Of a DNA stretch of 64,000 nt, positions 18,814 to 28,689 are shown one piece after another. The DNA is from an uncultured Paracoccaceae bacterium (GTDB lineage: Bacteria; Pseudomonadota; Alphaproteobacteria; Rhodobacterales; Rhodobacteraceae), in NCBI GenBank assembly GCA_947493145.1, contig CANLPZ010000001.1, positions 1,454,501-1,518,500 on the forward strand. The letters are read 5' to 3'. A model generated the notes under the pieces. The model was given only the letters and a program-made list of their open reading frames with translations, was not told the DNA's origin and searched no databases. The translations under genes and the position numbers were made by a program. Within the stretch, counting starts at the first letter, position 1. Each line of letters begins with the position of its first letter.

Positions 18814-20411
18814 GCTGCTTTTTCCTGTAATGGGAACAATACGCGCGCTTCGAAGTGTTTCAATGTCCGGCGCGCGGCAGGGCTATAACCTTCGCCGGTT
18901 AGGACGTCTAACTCCGGAAATATCGCACAAATTTCTTCGACAATTTCTTGCTCAAACGCACTGGTCGTTTGCGGACCGGGTAAAAAGCTTTCTGTGGCTA
19001 AACCTTCGGAAAAGACCACTTGGTGTTTGTCGAATAAGATATGGACATATTCGACTTCTCCGCCTTCCATGCGGACGACAGAATTGTCGTTTACCAAATC
19101 CTTTGCGGCAACCAATACTTCGCGTTCACCAAACAGTAGTTCCGCCAAACTATCACGAACCAAAACGCGGTGTTGCGGCGACAGCAATAGTGTTCGGTGA
19201 TCCCCGAAAGTTCCTGCCTTAATTTTGATTGGTGCGAAATTTCCGACCGCGGCGACCTCGCGTTGACCAATCCAACGAATTGGTTGTGCCCCATCGTCAT
19301 ATGTCATGACCAGATCACCGGGTTGAAGCGCATCAACAGCGACTTCGCCATTCGGGGTTTGGATCATCGTACCTGCGACAAAACACGGAATCGTATCAAC
19401 CGTGACGAACCCGACGTCGTTTTGCAGGACGTTACCGGCCCCATCAACAGAGGCGGTGCCATACGTAAAACTGACTTCTTCGAAATCGCCGTCTGTGTCG
19501 ATCTGTAATGTACCGTCCGCATTCAACGTCACGGTTTGGCCGGTCGACAAAGTAACAGAACTGCCAACAGTTACGGCCTGACCATTGATATGTGTGATTT
19601 CCAGAGTGCCCGACGTGTTGTTCACATCATTGGCAAGCACATCAAGTGATTGGCTGCCATTGGCCCACATCTCAATGCTGTCGTCTTGGGCAACCAAAGT
19701 GGTTTGAACACTGTCGCCAGCGATCAATAGATTAGAATCGTAACTGCTGTCGGCGACGTCAGCGATACCAATGCGAATAGAGTTCACTTCGCCACTGTTC
19801 ACCGGAATGGTCAGCGTCATCGTGACCGTAAAGCCGTCCATTTCCGTGTTGTAATCACTGTCGGTGTTATCGACATAGAGGTTAGTATTGTTAACGCCCG
19901 ATACGCTGCCAACAGATGCGGCTGTATCCCCATCTGCAACGGACAAAGGTACCTCTTGACCGTTGATCCATACCCCGACTGCATCGTTGTAGATTGAATT
20001 TACGTATTCTGGGTATTCTTCTGACGAAAACACAAACTGCATCGTCATTACATCGCCGGTCGGGATGAAATCGACATCGATCCAGCTTGCGTCGCGTGTC
20101 GGTCCCCCCGCGATAGAGTCGAACGCTGCGTTGTTGTTCACACCACTATTGTTTGTTGTGGTGTTGTTGTCTTGGTTGGCATCACCAGATGAGTTCGTAA
20201 AATCTGTCGCTCGGCCGGTAGAAAGAATGACCCCTGTATCGCCTGGCGTTACGTTGGGGGATATGGCGTCGCCATTTGTATATATTCCCGAAGCGATACC
20301 CGATCCTGTAAAGGACGCGCCAACTACGGTTACGCCATCGCCAAAAATCGTGTTTGCCATGTCCAACGCGGATGCGCTGGAGTTAATCGGAAGTTCCGAT
20401 GCTGCTACCAT
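18810..20411 (-). CDS. Choice-of-anchor L / Hint-domain surface protein
   Basis: The 533-residue acidic protein has a choice-of-anchor L domain in residues about 10-240 (hallmark FSSEEYPEYVNSIYNDAVGVWING), a cadherin/VCBS-like domain (245-335, SLDVLANDVNN, NADGTLQIDTDGDF) and a Hint_2 domain from Cys343 (CFVAGTMIQTPNGEVAVDALQPGDLV, SPQHRVLVRDSLAELLFG). Cys343 and the SPQHR histidine are intact, so autocleavage at the Cys is possible. The lack of a classical signal peptide together with its calcium-type acidic loops points to type I secretion. Start follows GAGG. It is divergent from dapE across 298 bases. Confidence 0.83.
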   Translation of the reverse strand: MVAASELPINSSASALDMANTIFGDGVTVVGASFTGSGIASGIYTNGDAISPNVTPGDTGVILSTGRATDFTNSSGDANQDNNTTTNNSGVNNNAAFDSIAGGPTRDASWIDVDFIPTGDVMTMQFVFSSEEYPEYVNSIYNDAVGVWINGQEVPLSVADGDTAASVGSVSGVNNTNLYVDNTDSDYNTEMDGFTVTMTLTIPVNSGEVNSIRIGIADVADSSYDSNLLIAGDSVQTTLVAQDDSIEMWANGSQSLDVLANDVNNTSGTLEITHINGQAVTVGSSVTLSTGQTVTLNADGTLQIDTDGDFEEVSFTYGTASVDGAGNVLQNDVGFVTVDTIPCFVAGTMIQTPNGEVAVDALQPGDLVMTYDDGAQPIRWIGQREVAAVGNFAPIKIKAGTFGDHRTLLLSPQHRVLVRDSLAELLFGEREVLVAAKDLVNDNSVVRMEGGEVEYVHILFDKHQVVFSEGLATESFLPGPQTTSAFEQEIVEEICAIFPELDVLTGEGYSPAARRTLKHFEARVLFPLQEKAA

Positions 20412-20709
20412 TCTGCCTCAACCCTTATTTTGGGAGGCACAGCAATCTAACTGAGTGCACGTGGTGTGACACAACATATTGTGATCGATACTACTCAGCT
20501 TGGCCCATTTTGGGTCCGTTTTAATTGCCCTGCCTCGGGTCTTTGTTATTGTGTCCAGAATAAGGCGAAAAATCCTGATTTGTGAACCGTTTATGTGAAA
20601 AGGTTAATTCCAGCGGAAGGGTGTAACTTACGGGTCACAGCATAAATTTTGAAAATATTGCAACTTTCGAACGGACAAAGTAGCAAATCCAAAGCAATGG
20701 AGATGTTAT
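20412..20709. promoter_or_regulatory. 298-base divergent control region of the Hint pair and dapE
   Basis: This gap holds the promoters of both flanking units. Readable features: the dyad CACAA-CATA-TTGTG (20470-20483) and a purine-rich AATGGAGATG ribosome-binding site for dapE at its right end. I see no RNA gene or open reading frame of note in it. Confidence 0.4.
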
Positions 20710-21858
20710 ATGTCGAACACAATCGATCCAGTTAAGCTGACTGCCAATTTAGTGAAATGTCCTTCGGTCACACCCGACGAAGGCGGTGCATTAGTTTTGC
20801 TAGAAGAGTTGTTATCAGAAGCCGGATTCCAGTGCACGCGTGTCGACCGCGGGGGAATTTCAAACCTGTTCGCGCGTTGGGGTGCTAAAGGCCATTCCAA
20901 AACTTTTGGGTTCAATGGTCATACAGATGTCGTACCGGTTGGCGATGTCGACGCATGGACCAAAGACCCATTTGGTGCGGAAATCGTTGACGGAACAATG
21001 TACGGTCGCGGAACGACTGACATGAAATCTGGCGTTGCCGCCTTTGCCGCAGCCGCAATTGATTTCGTACATGAAAGATCACCTGATGGATCGATCATCC
21101 TTGCCATTACCGGTGACGAAGAAGCGGATGCGATCGATGGAACTGTCGCTTTGTTGGACTGGATGAACCAAGAAAACGAACAAATGAGCGTTTGTTTAGT
21201 CGGCGAACCAACTTGCCCAAGTGAAATGGGCGATATGATGAAAATCGGACGCCGTGGGTCGCTTACCGCACGTTTTACGGTCACCGGTGTCCAAGGACAT
21301 GCGGCTTATCCACGCCGCGCAAAGAACCCGCTTCCCCCAATGGTGCGATTAATGGATATTTTGGCCACGCATGAATTAGATACGGGTACGGAACATTTCG
21401 ACGCTTCGACTTTAGCGGTTGTTACTGTTGACACTGGCAACCCAGCCACCAACGTTATTCCCGCGCAATCCAAAGCGACCGTAAACATCCGATTCAATGA
21501 TGCGCATACAGGACAAGACCTGATTGATTGGATGCAGGTCGAAGCAGACAAAGTCGCCGACGCATTTGACGTCACGATTGATATGCAAACGCGAATTTCG
21601 GGCGAAAGTTTCATTACACCTCCAGGTCCTTTGTCGGAACTGGTTTCCAAGGCTGTTCAACGCGAAACCAACCGCCAACCGAAATTGTCGACAAGCGGCG
21701 GCACGTCTGATGCACGCTTTGTGAAAGATCATTGCCCAGTTGTGGAATTTGGCTTGGTCGGCAAATCCATGCACCAAGTTGATGAAAACGTCGAAATTGC
21801 TCAAATCCATCAATTGAAATCGATCTACACTCGGATTTTGGAAAGCTATTTTGAATGA
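20710..21858 (+). CDS. dapE: Succinyl-diaminopimelate desuccinylase
   Basis: M20-family zinc peptidase of 382 residues that frees LL-diaminopimelate from its succinyl group. Metal-binding motifs: [31 protein letters not shown] (catalytic and metal acid pair) and [15 protein letters not shown]. The ATG follows GGAG. It overlaps the next acetyltransferase gene by four bases (ATGA), so both are translated from one transcript. With dapD and asd in the same window, much of the diaminopimelate route is here but scattered. Confidence 0.96.
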   Translation: MSNTIDPVKLTANLVKCPSVTPDEGGALVLLEELLSEAGFQCTRVDRGGISNLFARWGAKGHSKTFGFNGHTDVVPVGDVDAWTKDPFGAEIVDGTMYGRGTTDMKSGVAAFAAAAIDFVHERSPDGSIILAITGDEEADAIDGTVALLDWMNQENEQMSVCLVGEPTCPSEMGDMMKIGRRGSLTARFTVTGVQGHAAYPRRAKNPLPPMVRLMDILATHELDTGTEHFDASTLAVVTVDTGNPATNVIPAQSKATVNIRFNDAHTGQDLIDWMQVEADKVADAFDVTIDMQTRISGESFITPPGPLSELVSKAVQRETNRQPKLSTSGGTSDARFVKDHCPVVEFGLVGKSMHQVDENVEIAQIHQLKSIYTRILESYFE

Positions 21859-22277
21859 GTGAGATCATTAAAGAGGTCACTGATCTTACGCACCCGCATG
21901 CATTGCGTCGTTCTGTCTTTATGGATGAACAAGGTGTGTCGTATGACGAGGAGTTTGATGATCTGGATGATGTCGCGATCCATTTACTTGCCACGATAGA
22001 TGGTGAAGCCGTAGGAACAACGCGTTTACTGGTCGAAGGATCAATTGGAAAAATTGGACGTGTCTGTGTCGCAAAAAATGCACGTGGCATCGGGCTGGGA
22101 CACAGATTGATTGACGCGTCAATCGAGCGACTAAAAGCCATTGATGGTATAACTGAACTTCGTCTTGGTGCGCAGTGTCACGCCATTGGATTTTATCAAG
22201 CGCATGGATTTCGCGCTTATGGCGAAGAATACGACGATGCTGGCATTCCACACAGATGGATGAAACGCGCGATTTGA
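21855..22277 (+). CDS. GNAT-family N-acetyltransferase
   Basis: Product of 140 residues with the acetyl-CoA-binding [24 protein letters not shown] (the Q/RxxGxG/A loop around residue 77) and a late [15 protein letters not shown]. The length and the [25 protein letters not shown] beginning are of the ElaA/YjcF type. The substrate is unknown. It overlaps dapE by an ATGA and lies 80 bases before rnr. Confidence 0.86.
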   Translation: MSEIIKEVTDLTHPHALRRSVFMDEQGVSYDEEFDDLDDVAIHLLATIDGEAVGTTRLLVEGSIGKIGRVCVAKNARGIGLGHRLIDASIERLKAIDGITELRLGAQCHAIGFYQAHGFRAYGEEYDDAGIPHRWMKRAI

Positions 22278-22357
22278 GTTTCGGTCTGTCTGTCGCTATT
22301 TGAATGTAATGAAATGTTGGGTTGAATGAGACTCGATAGCGCAAAGAGAGTCTTTAC

Positions 22358-24616
22358 ATGGCAAGAATCCCAACCGAAGCCGAAGTTCTGCAATGGATTT
22401 CAGATAATCCAACAAAGACATCAAAACGCGACATCGCAAAGGCGTTTGGCATCAAAGGTGCGGCCCGTATCGATTTGAAGCGTGTTTTGAAACAGCTGGA
22501 AGCCGACGGGCATTTGCAAAAGCGAAAGCGCAGCTATTCGGATCCCGACAGCTTACCGCCTGTGACTGTTGTTCAAATCCTACCCGACACGGGCGATGGC
22601 GACGTTTTTGCGCGACCACTGGAATGGTCCGGCGAGGGTGATTTCCCAAAAGTTCTGATGCAGCTTCGCGATAAAGACGGGGCGCTGGGTCCGGGTGATC
22701 GGGCTTTGGTCCGTTTGCAAGCGGTCAAAGGCGAAGACACGCATGTTTACGAAGGGCGGGTAATTCGTGCGATCCAATCGACGAGCCAGCGCATATTGGG
22801 CATATACCGGTCTGCTGCCGAAGGTGGTCGAATTGTTCCTATTGATAAAAAAGCAGACCGTGATTGGTTTGTGCCATCCAAAGACGCAGCCGATGCGCGT
22901 GATGGTGAATTGGTCGAGGCCGAACAAACAAGCCCTAAGAAACGAATGGGGTCACCACGCGCGCGGGTTATTGCACGGTTGGGGGATCCATCAGCGCCAA
23001 AAGCAGTGTCGCTTATCGCCATTCACGAACATGGAATCCCGGACCAGTTTCCTGATGATGTAATTGTAGAGGCAGAGGCACAAGATCCGGCGACGTTGGA
23101 TGATGGCCGTGTTGATTTGCGCGATATGCCTTTGTGTACAATTGACCCAGCGGATGCGCGCGATCACGACGATGCGTGTTTCGCCCATTCGGATGATGAC
23201 CCGTCGAATACGGGTGGGCATGTCGTTTGGGTCGCCATTGCGGATGTTGCGCATCATGTGCGGTCTGGATCGGCGTTGGACCGCGAGGCACGCAAACGTG
23301 GTAACTCCAGCTATTTCCCTGACCGTGTTGTGCCGATGCTGCCCGACAGATTGTCGGGCGATTTGTGTTCCTTACACGAAGACGTCGAGCGCGCATGTGT
23401 CGCGGTTCGAATGCGGTTTGACAAAGATGGGAACAAGATCGACCATAAATTTGTTCGCGGACTTATGAAATCAGTGGCATCACTGAATTACGAAGAAGTC
23501 CAAGCCGCGATAGACGGCGAAATATCTGACCGTGTTGCGCCGTTTATGGATGATGTGGTCCGACCGCTTTATGCGGCCTATGATGCTTTAACAAAAGCAC
23601 GTGAGAAGCGTCAGCCATTGGCGCTGGATTTGCCCGAACGTCGGATTGAATTGTCGGACACTGGCGAAGTGACCTCCGTCAATTTTAAAGATCGCTTAGA
23701 TGCACATCGATTGATCGAGGAGTTTATGGTTCTGGCCAATGTTGCGGCCGCTGAAACACTGATCGCGAAAAAACAGTCTCTGTTGTTCCGTGTCCACGAG
23801 GAACCAAGCGTCGAAAAGTTGGAAGCACTGCGCGAGACGGCTTTGGCATCCGGATACAACTTGGCAAAGGGGCAGGTCCTGAAAACGGCGCATTTGAACC
23901 AGTTGCTGAATGCCGCTGCTGGAACTGAAAATTCTGAATTAATCAACATGTCGACTCTTAGGTCGATGACCCAAGCCTATTACAATCGCGAAAATTTCGG
24001 TCACTTTGGATTAGCGTTGCGGGCGTATGCGCATTTTACGTCGCCTATTCGCCGCTATGCAGATTTGATTGTTCACCGTGCCTTGGTGTCCGCCCATGGG
24101 TGGGGTGATGACGGTTTAACACTCGAAGACGAAATTGATTTGGATGAAACTGCGACGCATATTTCTGAAACCGAACGCCGTTCGATGTTGGCTGAACGGG
24201 ACACGACAGATCGGTACCTAGCGGCGTTTTTGAATGATCGGGTTGGCGGGGTGTTTCAGGGTCGCATTTCTGGCATCGCCAAATTCGGTGTCTTTGCGAA
24301 ACTGGATGAAACAGGTGCTGACGGACTGATATTGATGCGATCACTTGGGCGCGAATATTTCGAATATGACGCCGATGCACAGCTGTTGCGCGGGACAGAA
24401 ACAGGTCAAGTCGTGATGTTGGGGCAGCGCGTCGAGGTGAAACTCGCCGAGGCGGCGCCAGTTACCGGTGGATTGACCTTTGAATTGGTTTCGATTGAGG
24501 ATCGCAAAGTTGCACGATCTTCAGGCGGACGCGGAAAAGGGTTTCGCCGCAAAGCCAACAGCGCACGCAAGAAATCGGCGAAGACCAAACGCAAAGTCGT
24601 TCGGAAACGTCGCTAA
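22358..24616 (+). CDS. rnr: Ribonuclease R
   Basis: 3'-5' exoribonuclease that degrades structured RNA, including rRNA and with trans-translation. The 752-residue protein has an N-terminal winged helix and cold-shock domains, the RNB catalytic region (CTIDPADARDHDDA with the four acidic residues, SYFPDRVVPMLPDRLSGDLCSL, FGHFGLALRAYAHFTSPIRRYADL), an S1 domain (GGVFQGRISGIAKFGVFAKLDE) and a basic tail typical of RNase R rather than RNase II. It overlaps the converging DUF1801 gene by four bases. Confidence 0.95.
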   Translation: MARIPTEAEVLQWISDNPTKTSKRDIAKAFGIKGAARIDLKRVLKQLEADGHLQKRKRSYSDPDSLPPVTVVQILPDTGDGDVFARPLEWSGEGDFPKVLMQLRDKDGALGPGDRALVRLQAVKGEDTHVYEGRVIRAIQSTSQRILGIYRSAAEGGRIVPIDKKADRDWFVPSKDAADARDGELVEAEQTSPKKRMGSPRARVIARLGDPSAPKAVSLIAIHEHGIPDQFPDDVIVEAEAQDPATLDDGRVDLRDMPLCTIDPADARDHDDACFAHSDDDPSNTGGHVVWVAIADVAHHVRSGSALDREARKRGNSSYFPDRVVPMLPDRLSGDLCSLHEDVERACVAVRMRFDKDGNKIDHKFVRGLMKSVASLNYEEVQAAIDGEISDRVAPFMDDVVRPLYAAYDALTKAREKRQPLALDLPERRIELSDTGEVTSVNFKDRLDAHRLIEEFMVLANVAAAETLIAKKQSLLFRVHEEPSVEKLEALRETALASGYNLAKGQVLKTAHLNQLLNAAAGTENSELINMSTLRSMTQAYYNRENFGHFGLALRAYAHFTSPIRRYADLIVHRALVSAHGWGDDGLTLEDEIDLDETATHISETERRSMLAERDTTDRYLAAFLNDRVGGVFQGRISGIAKFGVFAKLDETGADGLILMRSLGREYFEYDADAQLLRGTETGQVVMLGQRVEVKLAEAAPVTGGLTFELVSIEDRKVARSSGGRGKGFRRKANSARKKSAKTKRKVVRKRR

Positions 24617-25002
24617 CGGGTCTTATAGGTCATCGCATGGCAGATCATTGGTTCTAGGTTTGAACCTTTAACCTCATCCATTGATGTAAATAGCACACCG
24701 CGGTTTCCATCGATGTTTACATTTGATGTCAGGGACGCAAATTCCGAAATTACTGTCGTTTGGCAATGAACAAACAAACCGAACCCTTCGTCTGTTTGGC
24801 CAAGTCGAAGAGGGGTCCCGATACCCGATTTTGGAACATAGGACGGCTGCCCCCATTTCAGGCTTTCGTCCAAACCCTTTGTGGCGGGAATGGTTTTTGC
24901 AATCTCATAAAGCTTGTCGCGTAGGTAAAGCATACCTGATCTTGCTGGATCAGGAACACGCATGAAAACGTCGCGAATCTTGTGGCTTTGAAAGTCTGTC
25001 AT
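24613..25002 (-). CDS. DUF1801 domain-containing protein
   Basis: The 129-residue protein has the DUF1801 pattern: an R-x-x-x-L-R-x-x-I-like helix (RSGMLYLRDKLYEIAKTI), ESLKWGQPSYVP and GFGLFVHCQTTVISEFAS. Members resemble the frataxin-like/YdhG fold and have no settled function. It converges on rnr and is divergent in no close pair; its upstream neighbour is a pseudogene on the same strand. Confidence 0.8.
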   Translation of the reverse strand: MTDFQSHKIRDVFMRVPDPARSGMLYLRDKLYEIAKTIPATKGLDESLKWGQPSYVPKSGIGTPLRLGQTDEGFGLFVHCQTTVISEFASLTSNVNIDGNRGVLFTSMDEVKGSNLEPMICHAMTYKTR

Positions 25003-25194
25003 AACGCTACTCTACGCGAAAAGGTAACGACGGGTTAAGAGTTAATCAAAAAGAGAAGAAGTCACCGCGCCCCAGTCACCCGTCTTGGGTTTGGAAGGCG
25101 CGATGATTGGTGTCCGTGAATGCAAGTTTAGACATCACCAAATCTACAAACTGATTTGAGGCGATTCTGGTTTCAAAACTGTTAAGTTTAAACT

Positions 25195-25683
25195 TTAAAG
25201 GGGCGATGCGTCGCATCGTTGGCCGCGATGGCAGGCAATGGCTTGTTCTATTTGGTCTGCTGTTGGGTTTTGAAATGCAAAGTCACCGCACGGTGATGTT
25301 GAAAGCACATAGCCTGTGTTTGTTTTTTCAACAAAAGACAAGATTTGAGCATTACGTTTTAACGAAGAACACCATGGCCCAAAACATTGGACATTTAGCG
25401 TAACGTCCGTTTCAAAGGGTGTTTTAAATCCAGTCCGTGACAGTGAATGCCCGTTGAAGCGGGCTGCAATTAACGTTGATTGCGGTGTGTTTTCTTTGTA
25501 ATCTCAATCGGTCTTTGGAAGTTCCCGTGTATTGAAATCATAACGCCCAAGCAGAACCACGTATAACTTGTCCGACGTCGCTGCGTCGGAATAGCTGCGT
25601 GTTACATCGGTGGGGATACATGATAAGGCTGAAACAGGTGACGCCGCCGCCGCGGCTAAAATTAGTGCAAGTATGCGGATCAT
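25195..25683 (-). pseudogene. Secreted cysteine-rich protein broken by one in-frame TGA
   Basis: Read on the minus strand, ATG 25683 gives a signal peptide ([21 protein letters not shown]) and 59 codons up to TGA at 25504-25506 (after LPKTD). The same frame then remains open for 102 more codons (DYKENTPQ, VQCFGPWC, SPCGDF, ACHRGQRC) to TAA at 25195-25197. The six to seven cysteines and the QCFGPWC motif are characteristic of a secreted protein widespread in Rhodobacteraceae. Conserved sequence on both sides of the stop and no shift of frame point to a single nonsense change, or a sequencing error. Its ATG overlaps the rppH stop (ATGA), so it belongs to that operon. Confidence 0.82.
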
Positions 25684-26162
25684 AAATAGTCTTTAAACTC
25701 CTCAATCACGGCCGCGTAAACGTTTCGTTTGAACGGCACGATCGAGGGTAAAAGTTGATCAACTGGCATCCATTTCCAATGGGAAAATTCTGGGTGTTCC
25801 GTCATGATATTGATGTCGTTGTCTTTTCCAAGAAATCGAAAAAGAAACCACTTTTGTTTTTGACCGCGGTATTTGCCTTTCCATAGTTTTGGAACCAACT
25901 CATGCGGCAATTCGTAGGGAATCCAATCACGGCTTTCGGCAATAATCTCTGCTTTGTCGGATGTGATGCCGGTTTCTTCCCATAGCTCTCGTAGCGCTGC
26001 GTCACGCGGGGCTTCGCCCTTGTCGATGCCACCCTGCGGCATTTGCCAAGCGTCCGTGTCGCGGTCGAGTCGTTGGCCGACAAATACCTGCCCGTCTGCG
26101 TTAATAATCATTACACCGGCGCATGGGCGATAAGGGAGGTTTTCAATTTCAGATGGTGTCAT
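25680..26162 (-). CDS. rppH: RNA 5'-pyrophosphohydrolase (Nudix)
   Basis: Converts 5'-triphosphate RNA to monophosphate and so triggers mRNA decay. The 160-residue protein contains the Nudix box ([23 protein letters not shown]) and the RppH features [28 protein letters not shown] and a C-terminal EFKDYL. The start at 26162 is used because the residues upstream are unlike the family and lie across a terminator. Downstream is the broken secreted-protein gene, overlapping by four bases. Confidence 0.93.
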   Translation of the reverse strand: MTPSEIENLPYRPCAGVMIINADGQVFVGQRLDRDTDAWQMPQGGIDKGEAPRDAALRELWEETGITSDKAEIIAESRDWIPYELPHELVPKLWKGKYRGQKQKWFLFRFLGKDNDINIMTEHPEFSHWKWMPVDQLLPSIVPFKRNVYAAVIEEFKDYL

Positions 26163-26181
26163 AATGAGAAGTGTCCCAATG

Positions 26182-26210
26182 AAAAAGGCCGCGCGAAATT
26201 GCGCGGCCTT
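26182..26210 (-). terminator. Rho-independent terminator after ctpA
   Basis: On the minus strand AAGGCCGCGC pairs perfectly with GCGCGGCCTT around a six-base loop and is followed by TTTTT. It separates ctpA from rppH, so rppH needs its own promoter or readthrough. Confidence 0.9.
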
Positions 26211-26226
26211 GGTCAGTATTGATGAA

Positions 26227-27552
26227 TTATTCGACGTCCAGTGCTGACAAGCCCCGAAGAATATCGATGGCATAGGCCAACTGGTAATCTTCTTCACGAA
26301 GTTTGGCGGCTTCTTCGATCTTTGCACGGTCTTCTTCGATTTGACGGATTTCGTCTTCGGTCAAACTGTCGTTGTCTAAGCTACCACGCAAATCGGCTTC
26401 TGTCCGCAATTCGCGACCTTCTTCCTCCTCTGCGTTCGGATCACGACGTGGTTGTTCAACAACAATGTCTGGTGTGACGCCAAGCGCCTGAATTGAACGT
26501 CCTGATGGGGTGTAATACCGTGCTGTCGTTAAACGCATTGCACCGTCGCCACGCAGTGGCATCACGGTTTGCACAGACCCTTTGCCGAACGATTTCGTAC
26601 CCACAACGACCGCGCGACGATGATCTTGTAAGGCGCCGGCGACAATTTCAGATGCGGAGGCAGACCCGCCATTAATCAAAACGACAATTGGTTTCCCATC
26701 GCTTAGATCACCGGGTGTTGCATTGAAACGATCGCCATCAGCAGGGTTGCGACCGCGCGTTGATACGATTTCGCCTTTTTCCAAAAACGCATCAGAAACG
26801 CGGATCGCTTGGTTCAACAAACCGCCTGGGTTGTTGCGAAGATCGATCACCACGCCATTGATGTTGTCAATTCCGCCGGCTTCTTCGACTTGTTTTTCCA
26901 AGCCGTCGCGTAGGTTGGCAAAAGTTTGGTCAGAGAATGTGGAAACCCGCAATACGACGGTTTCGCCTTCGGTGCGTGCACGAACAGCGGTGAGTTTGAT
27001 CGTGTCGCGAACGATTGAAACATCAAATGGGTCATCCACGTCCTCGCGTACGACCGTTACAATGATTTCCGACCCAACCGGACCGCGCATAAGCTCGACG
27101 GCATCATCAAGCGTAAGTCCAAGCAAGCTTTCGCCATCAACATGGGTGATGAAATCGCCAGCAAGAATTCCCGCTTGGTCGGCTGGGGTGCCGTCCATTG
27201 GTGCCACAACTTTAACAAAACCCTCTTCTTGTGTGACTTCGATACCAAGCCCGCCGAATTCACCGGATGTCCGAACGCGCATGGTTTCGGCGTCTTCCGG
27301 CGGTAAGTAACCTGAATGCGGGTCCAACGAGGTCAGCATCCCGTTGATTGCGGCTTCGATCAAATCTGCTTCGTCGACTTCTTCGACATACTGGGCGCGA
27401 ATGCGTTCAAAGATGTCACCGAACAGGTCAAGTTGTTGGTAAACATTAGTGTTGGCGCTGGCTTCTTGGGCCAAAAGTGGTCCGGCAACTTGGGTCGTTG
27501 CAATAACGCCCGCCAGTGTGCCACCTGCAGCGGCCATAAAGAATTTTTTCAT
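26227..27552 (-). CDS. ctpA: Carboxyl-terminal processing protease (S41)
   Basis: A 441-residue periplasmic serine protease that trims C-terminal ends of envelope proteins. Signal peptide (1-28, ending LLAQ), a PDZ domain (about 85-170; [29 protein letters not shown]) and the S41 core with [15 protein letters not shown] (catalytic Ser) and KSFGKGSVQ (catalytic Lys). The long acidic C-terminal tail is common in alphaproteobacterial members. It lies seven bases after the EnvC-like gene; partnership in peptidoglycan hydrolase control is inferred from this pairing. Confidence 0.94.
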   Translation of the reverse strand: MKKFFMAAAGGTLAGVIATTQVAGPLLAQEASANTNVYQQLDLFGDIFERIRAQYVEEVDEADLIEAAINGMLTSLDPHSGYLPPEDAETMRVRTSGEFGGLGIEVTQEEGFVKVVAPMDGTPADQAGILAGDFITHVDGESLLGLTLDDAVELMRGPVGSEIIVTVVREDVDDPFDVSIVRDTIKLTAVRARTEGETVVLRVSTFSDQTFANLRDGLEKQVEEAGGIDNINGVVIDLRNNPGGLLNQAIRVSDAFLEKGEIVSTRGRNPADGDRFNATPGDLSDGKPIVVLINGGSASASEIVAGALQDHRRAVVVGTKSFGKGSVQTVMPLRGDGAMRLTTARYYTPSGRSIQALGVTPDIVVEQPRRDPNAEEEEGRELRTEADLRGSLDNDSLTEDEIRQIEEDRAKIEEAAKLREEDYQLAYAIDILRGLSALDVE

Positions 27553-27558
27553 ACCTGT

Positions 27559-28689
27559 TTATTCCCTGATATCAGTGAACCATGTGGTCGGGTCTTGGGT
27601 ATCTGACCCTAATCTGGTTTCAATATAAAGCGTTTCTGTGCGGGAGAGACCAGAGTCTTGTAACGTTTTGGTCAAATTCCCGTCAGTTGTATCAATACTA
27701 CCGCCCATTAATCCAACGGGTGATCCGGCTGGAAGCACGTCACCGATATCCCCATAAACAGTGTCTAACCCTGCTAAAATCAAAAGCGCATCGGTTGCCG
27801 GTTCAAGAATAACAACGTTCCCATAATTCAACAAATCGCCGCTATATCGTATCGTTGCGGCCATCGGGGATGTAACCAATGCCGCGGGCCGTGTCGCAAT
27901 AAGCAAACCCGGGCGGACAATACCTGCGGCATCCGCTTCGTTGTATTTTCGCAAAATCGTGCCCGCGACTGGCAAAGGCAGGTCGCCCAAAACTTCGGAC
28001 AGTTCTGGTAAGCTTTCTTTGTCACCCCCACCGATTTGCGACAAGCCAGAGGCAAACCCATCCAACGTATCAACGCTTGCCAATAACACGGCTGTTTCAA
28101 CAGGGTTTTCGATGTAACGTTTTGGCAGATCCGTGCGTTCTGTTATTGCCTTGGACAGCGCGGATCTGGCGGATTGGGCGCCTTCCAACCCATTCCGCAA
28201 GGTGTCAACGGCGCTTTCTTGGAGCGTGCGAAGTGTGGCGACTTCGGACAAGTCAGATTTCAATTGTTCCGTTTTTGCATTTAGGGCGGGTGTAACATCC
28301 GACAAAATCATACCTGATCGCGCGGTTCCAGTCGGGCCCAAGGGGTGCAAAAGCAATGTGGTGGTTTGCGCGCGGCCCATGGTTTGTAGCACCGCCAAGA
28401 GCGCAGCGATTTCACCCTGTCGCGTATCCAGTTCCTTCGTCAACGCTTGTTCACGGATCGAAGCGCGGCGTAGGCCGTCGCGCAACGCGACTAAACCTTG
28501 TTCATAGGCCTGTACCGTTTCAGTGAGTGCTTTGACGCGGTCTTTTGCACTTTGTGCCCGATCCAACTGTTCAGCCGCGTCTTGTAAAGCTTGCGAAGCG
28601 GCCAAGGCGTCGTCGGCTGCGTTTGCAGTTGCGGGACCTGCCCAAATAGCGGTCCAGAGGCAAAAGAAAACGAAGCGAACTGTCTGCAT
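27559..28689 (-). CDS. EnvC-like murein hydrolase activator
   Basis: The 376-residue protein has a signal peptide, a long coiled coil (about residues 25-230; heptads around QALQDAAEQLDRAQSAKDRV and TKELDTRQGEIAALLAVL) and a C-terminal LytM/M23-like domain. The M23 metal-ligand motifs (HxxxD and HxH) are absent: the region reads LNYGNVVILEP and TLYIETRLG. This is the pattern of EnvC-type activators that switch on amidases rather than hydrolyse peptidoglycan themselves. It starts inside the gpmI stop codon (TAATG). Confidence 0.82.
   Translation of the reverse strand: MQTVRFVFFCLWTAIWAGPATANAADDALAASQALQDAAEQLDRAQSAKDRVKALTETVQAYEQGLVALRDGLRRASIREQALTKELDTRQGEIAALLAVLQTMGRAQTTTLLLHPLGPTGTARSGMILSDVTPALNAKTEQLKSDLSEVATLRTLQESAVDTLRNGLEGAQSARSALSKAITERTDLPKRYIENPVETAVLLASVDTLDGFASGLSQIGGGDKESLPELSEVLGDLPLPVAGTILRKYNEADAAGIVRPGLLIATRPAALVTSPMAATIRYSGDLLNYGNVVILEPATDALLILAGLDTVYGDIGDVLPAGSPVGLMGGSIDTTDGNLTKTLQDSGLSRTETLYIETRLGSDTQDPTTWFTDIRE

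Noticed and set aside
25206..25403. 65-residue plus-strand frame in the rppH-DUF1801 gap
   Set aside because: It is the antisense of the broken secreted-protein gene, whose minus-strand frame explains the conserved sequence.
25504..25506. TGA as selenocysteine codon in the secreted-protein gene
   Set aside because: No selenoprotein genes are seen and no hairpin is evident just after the codon; the simpler explanation is a nonsense change.
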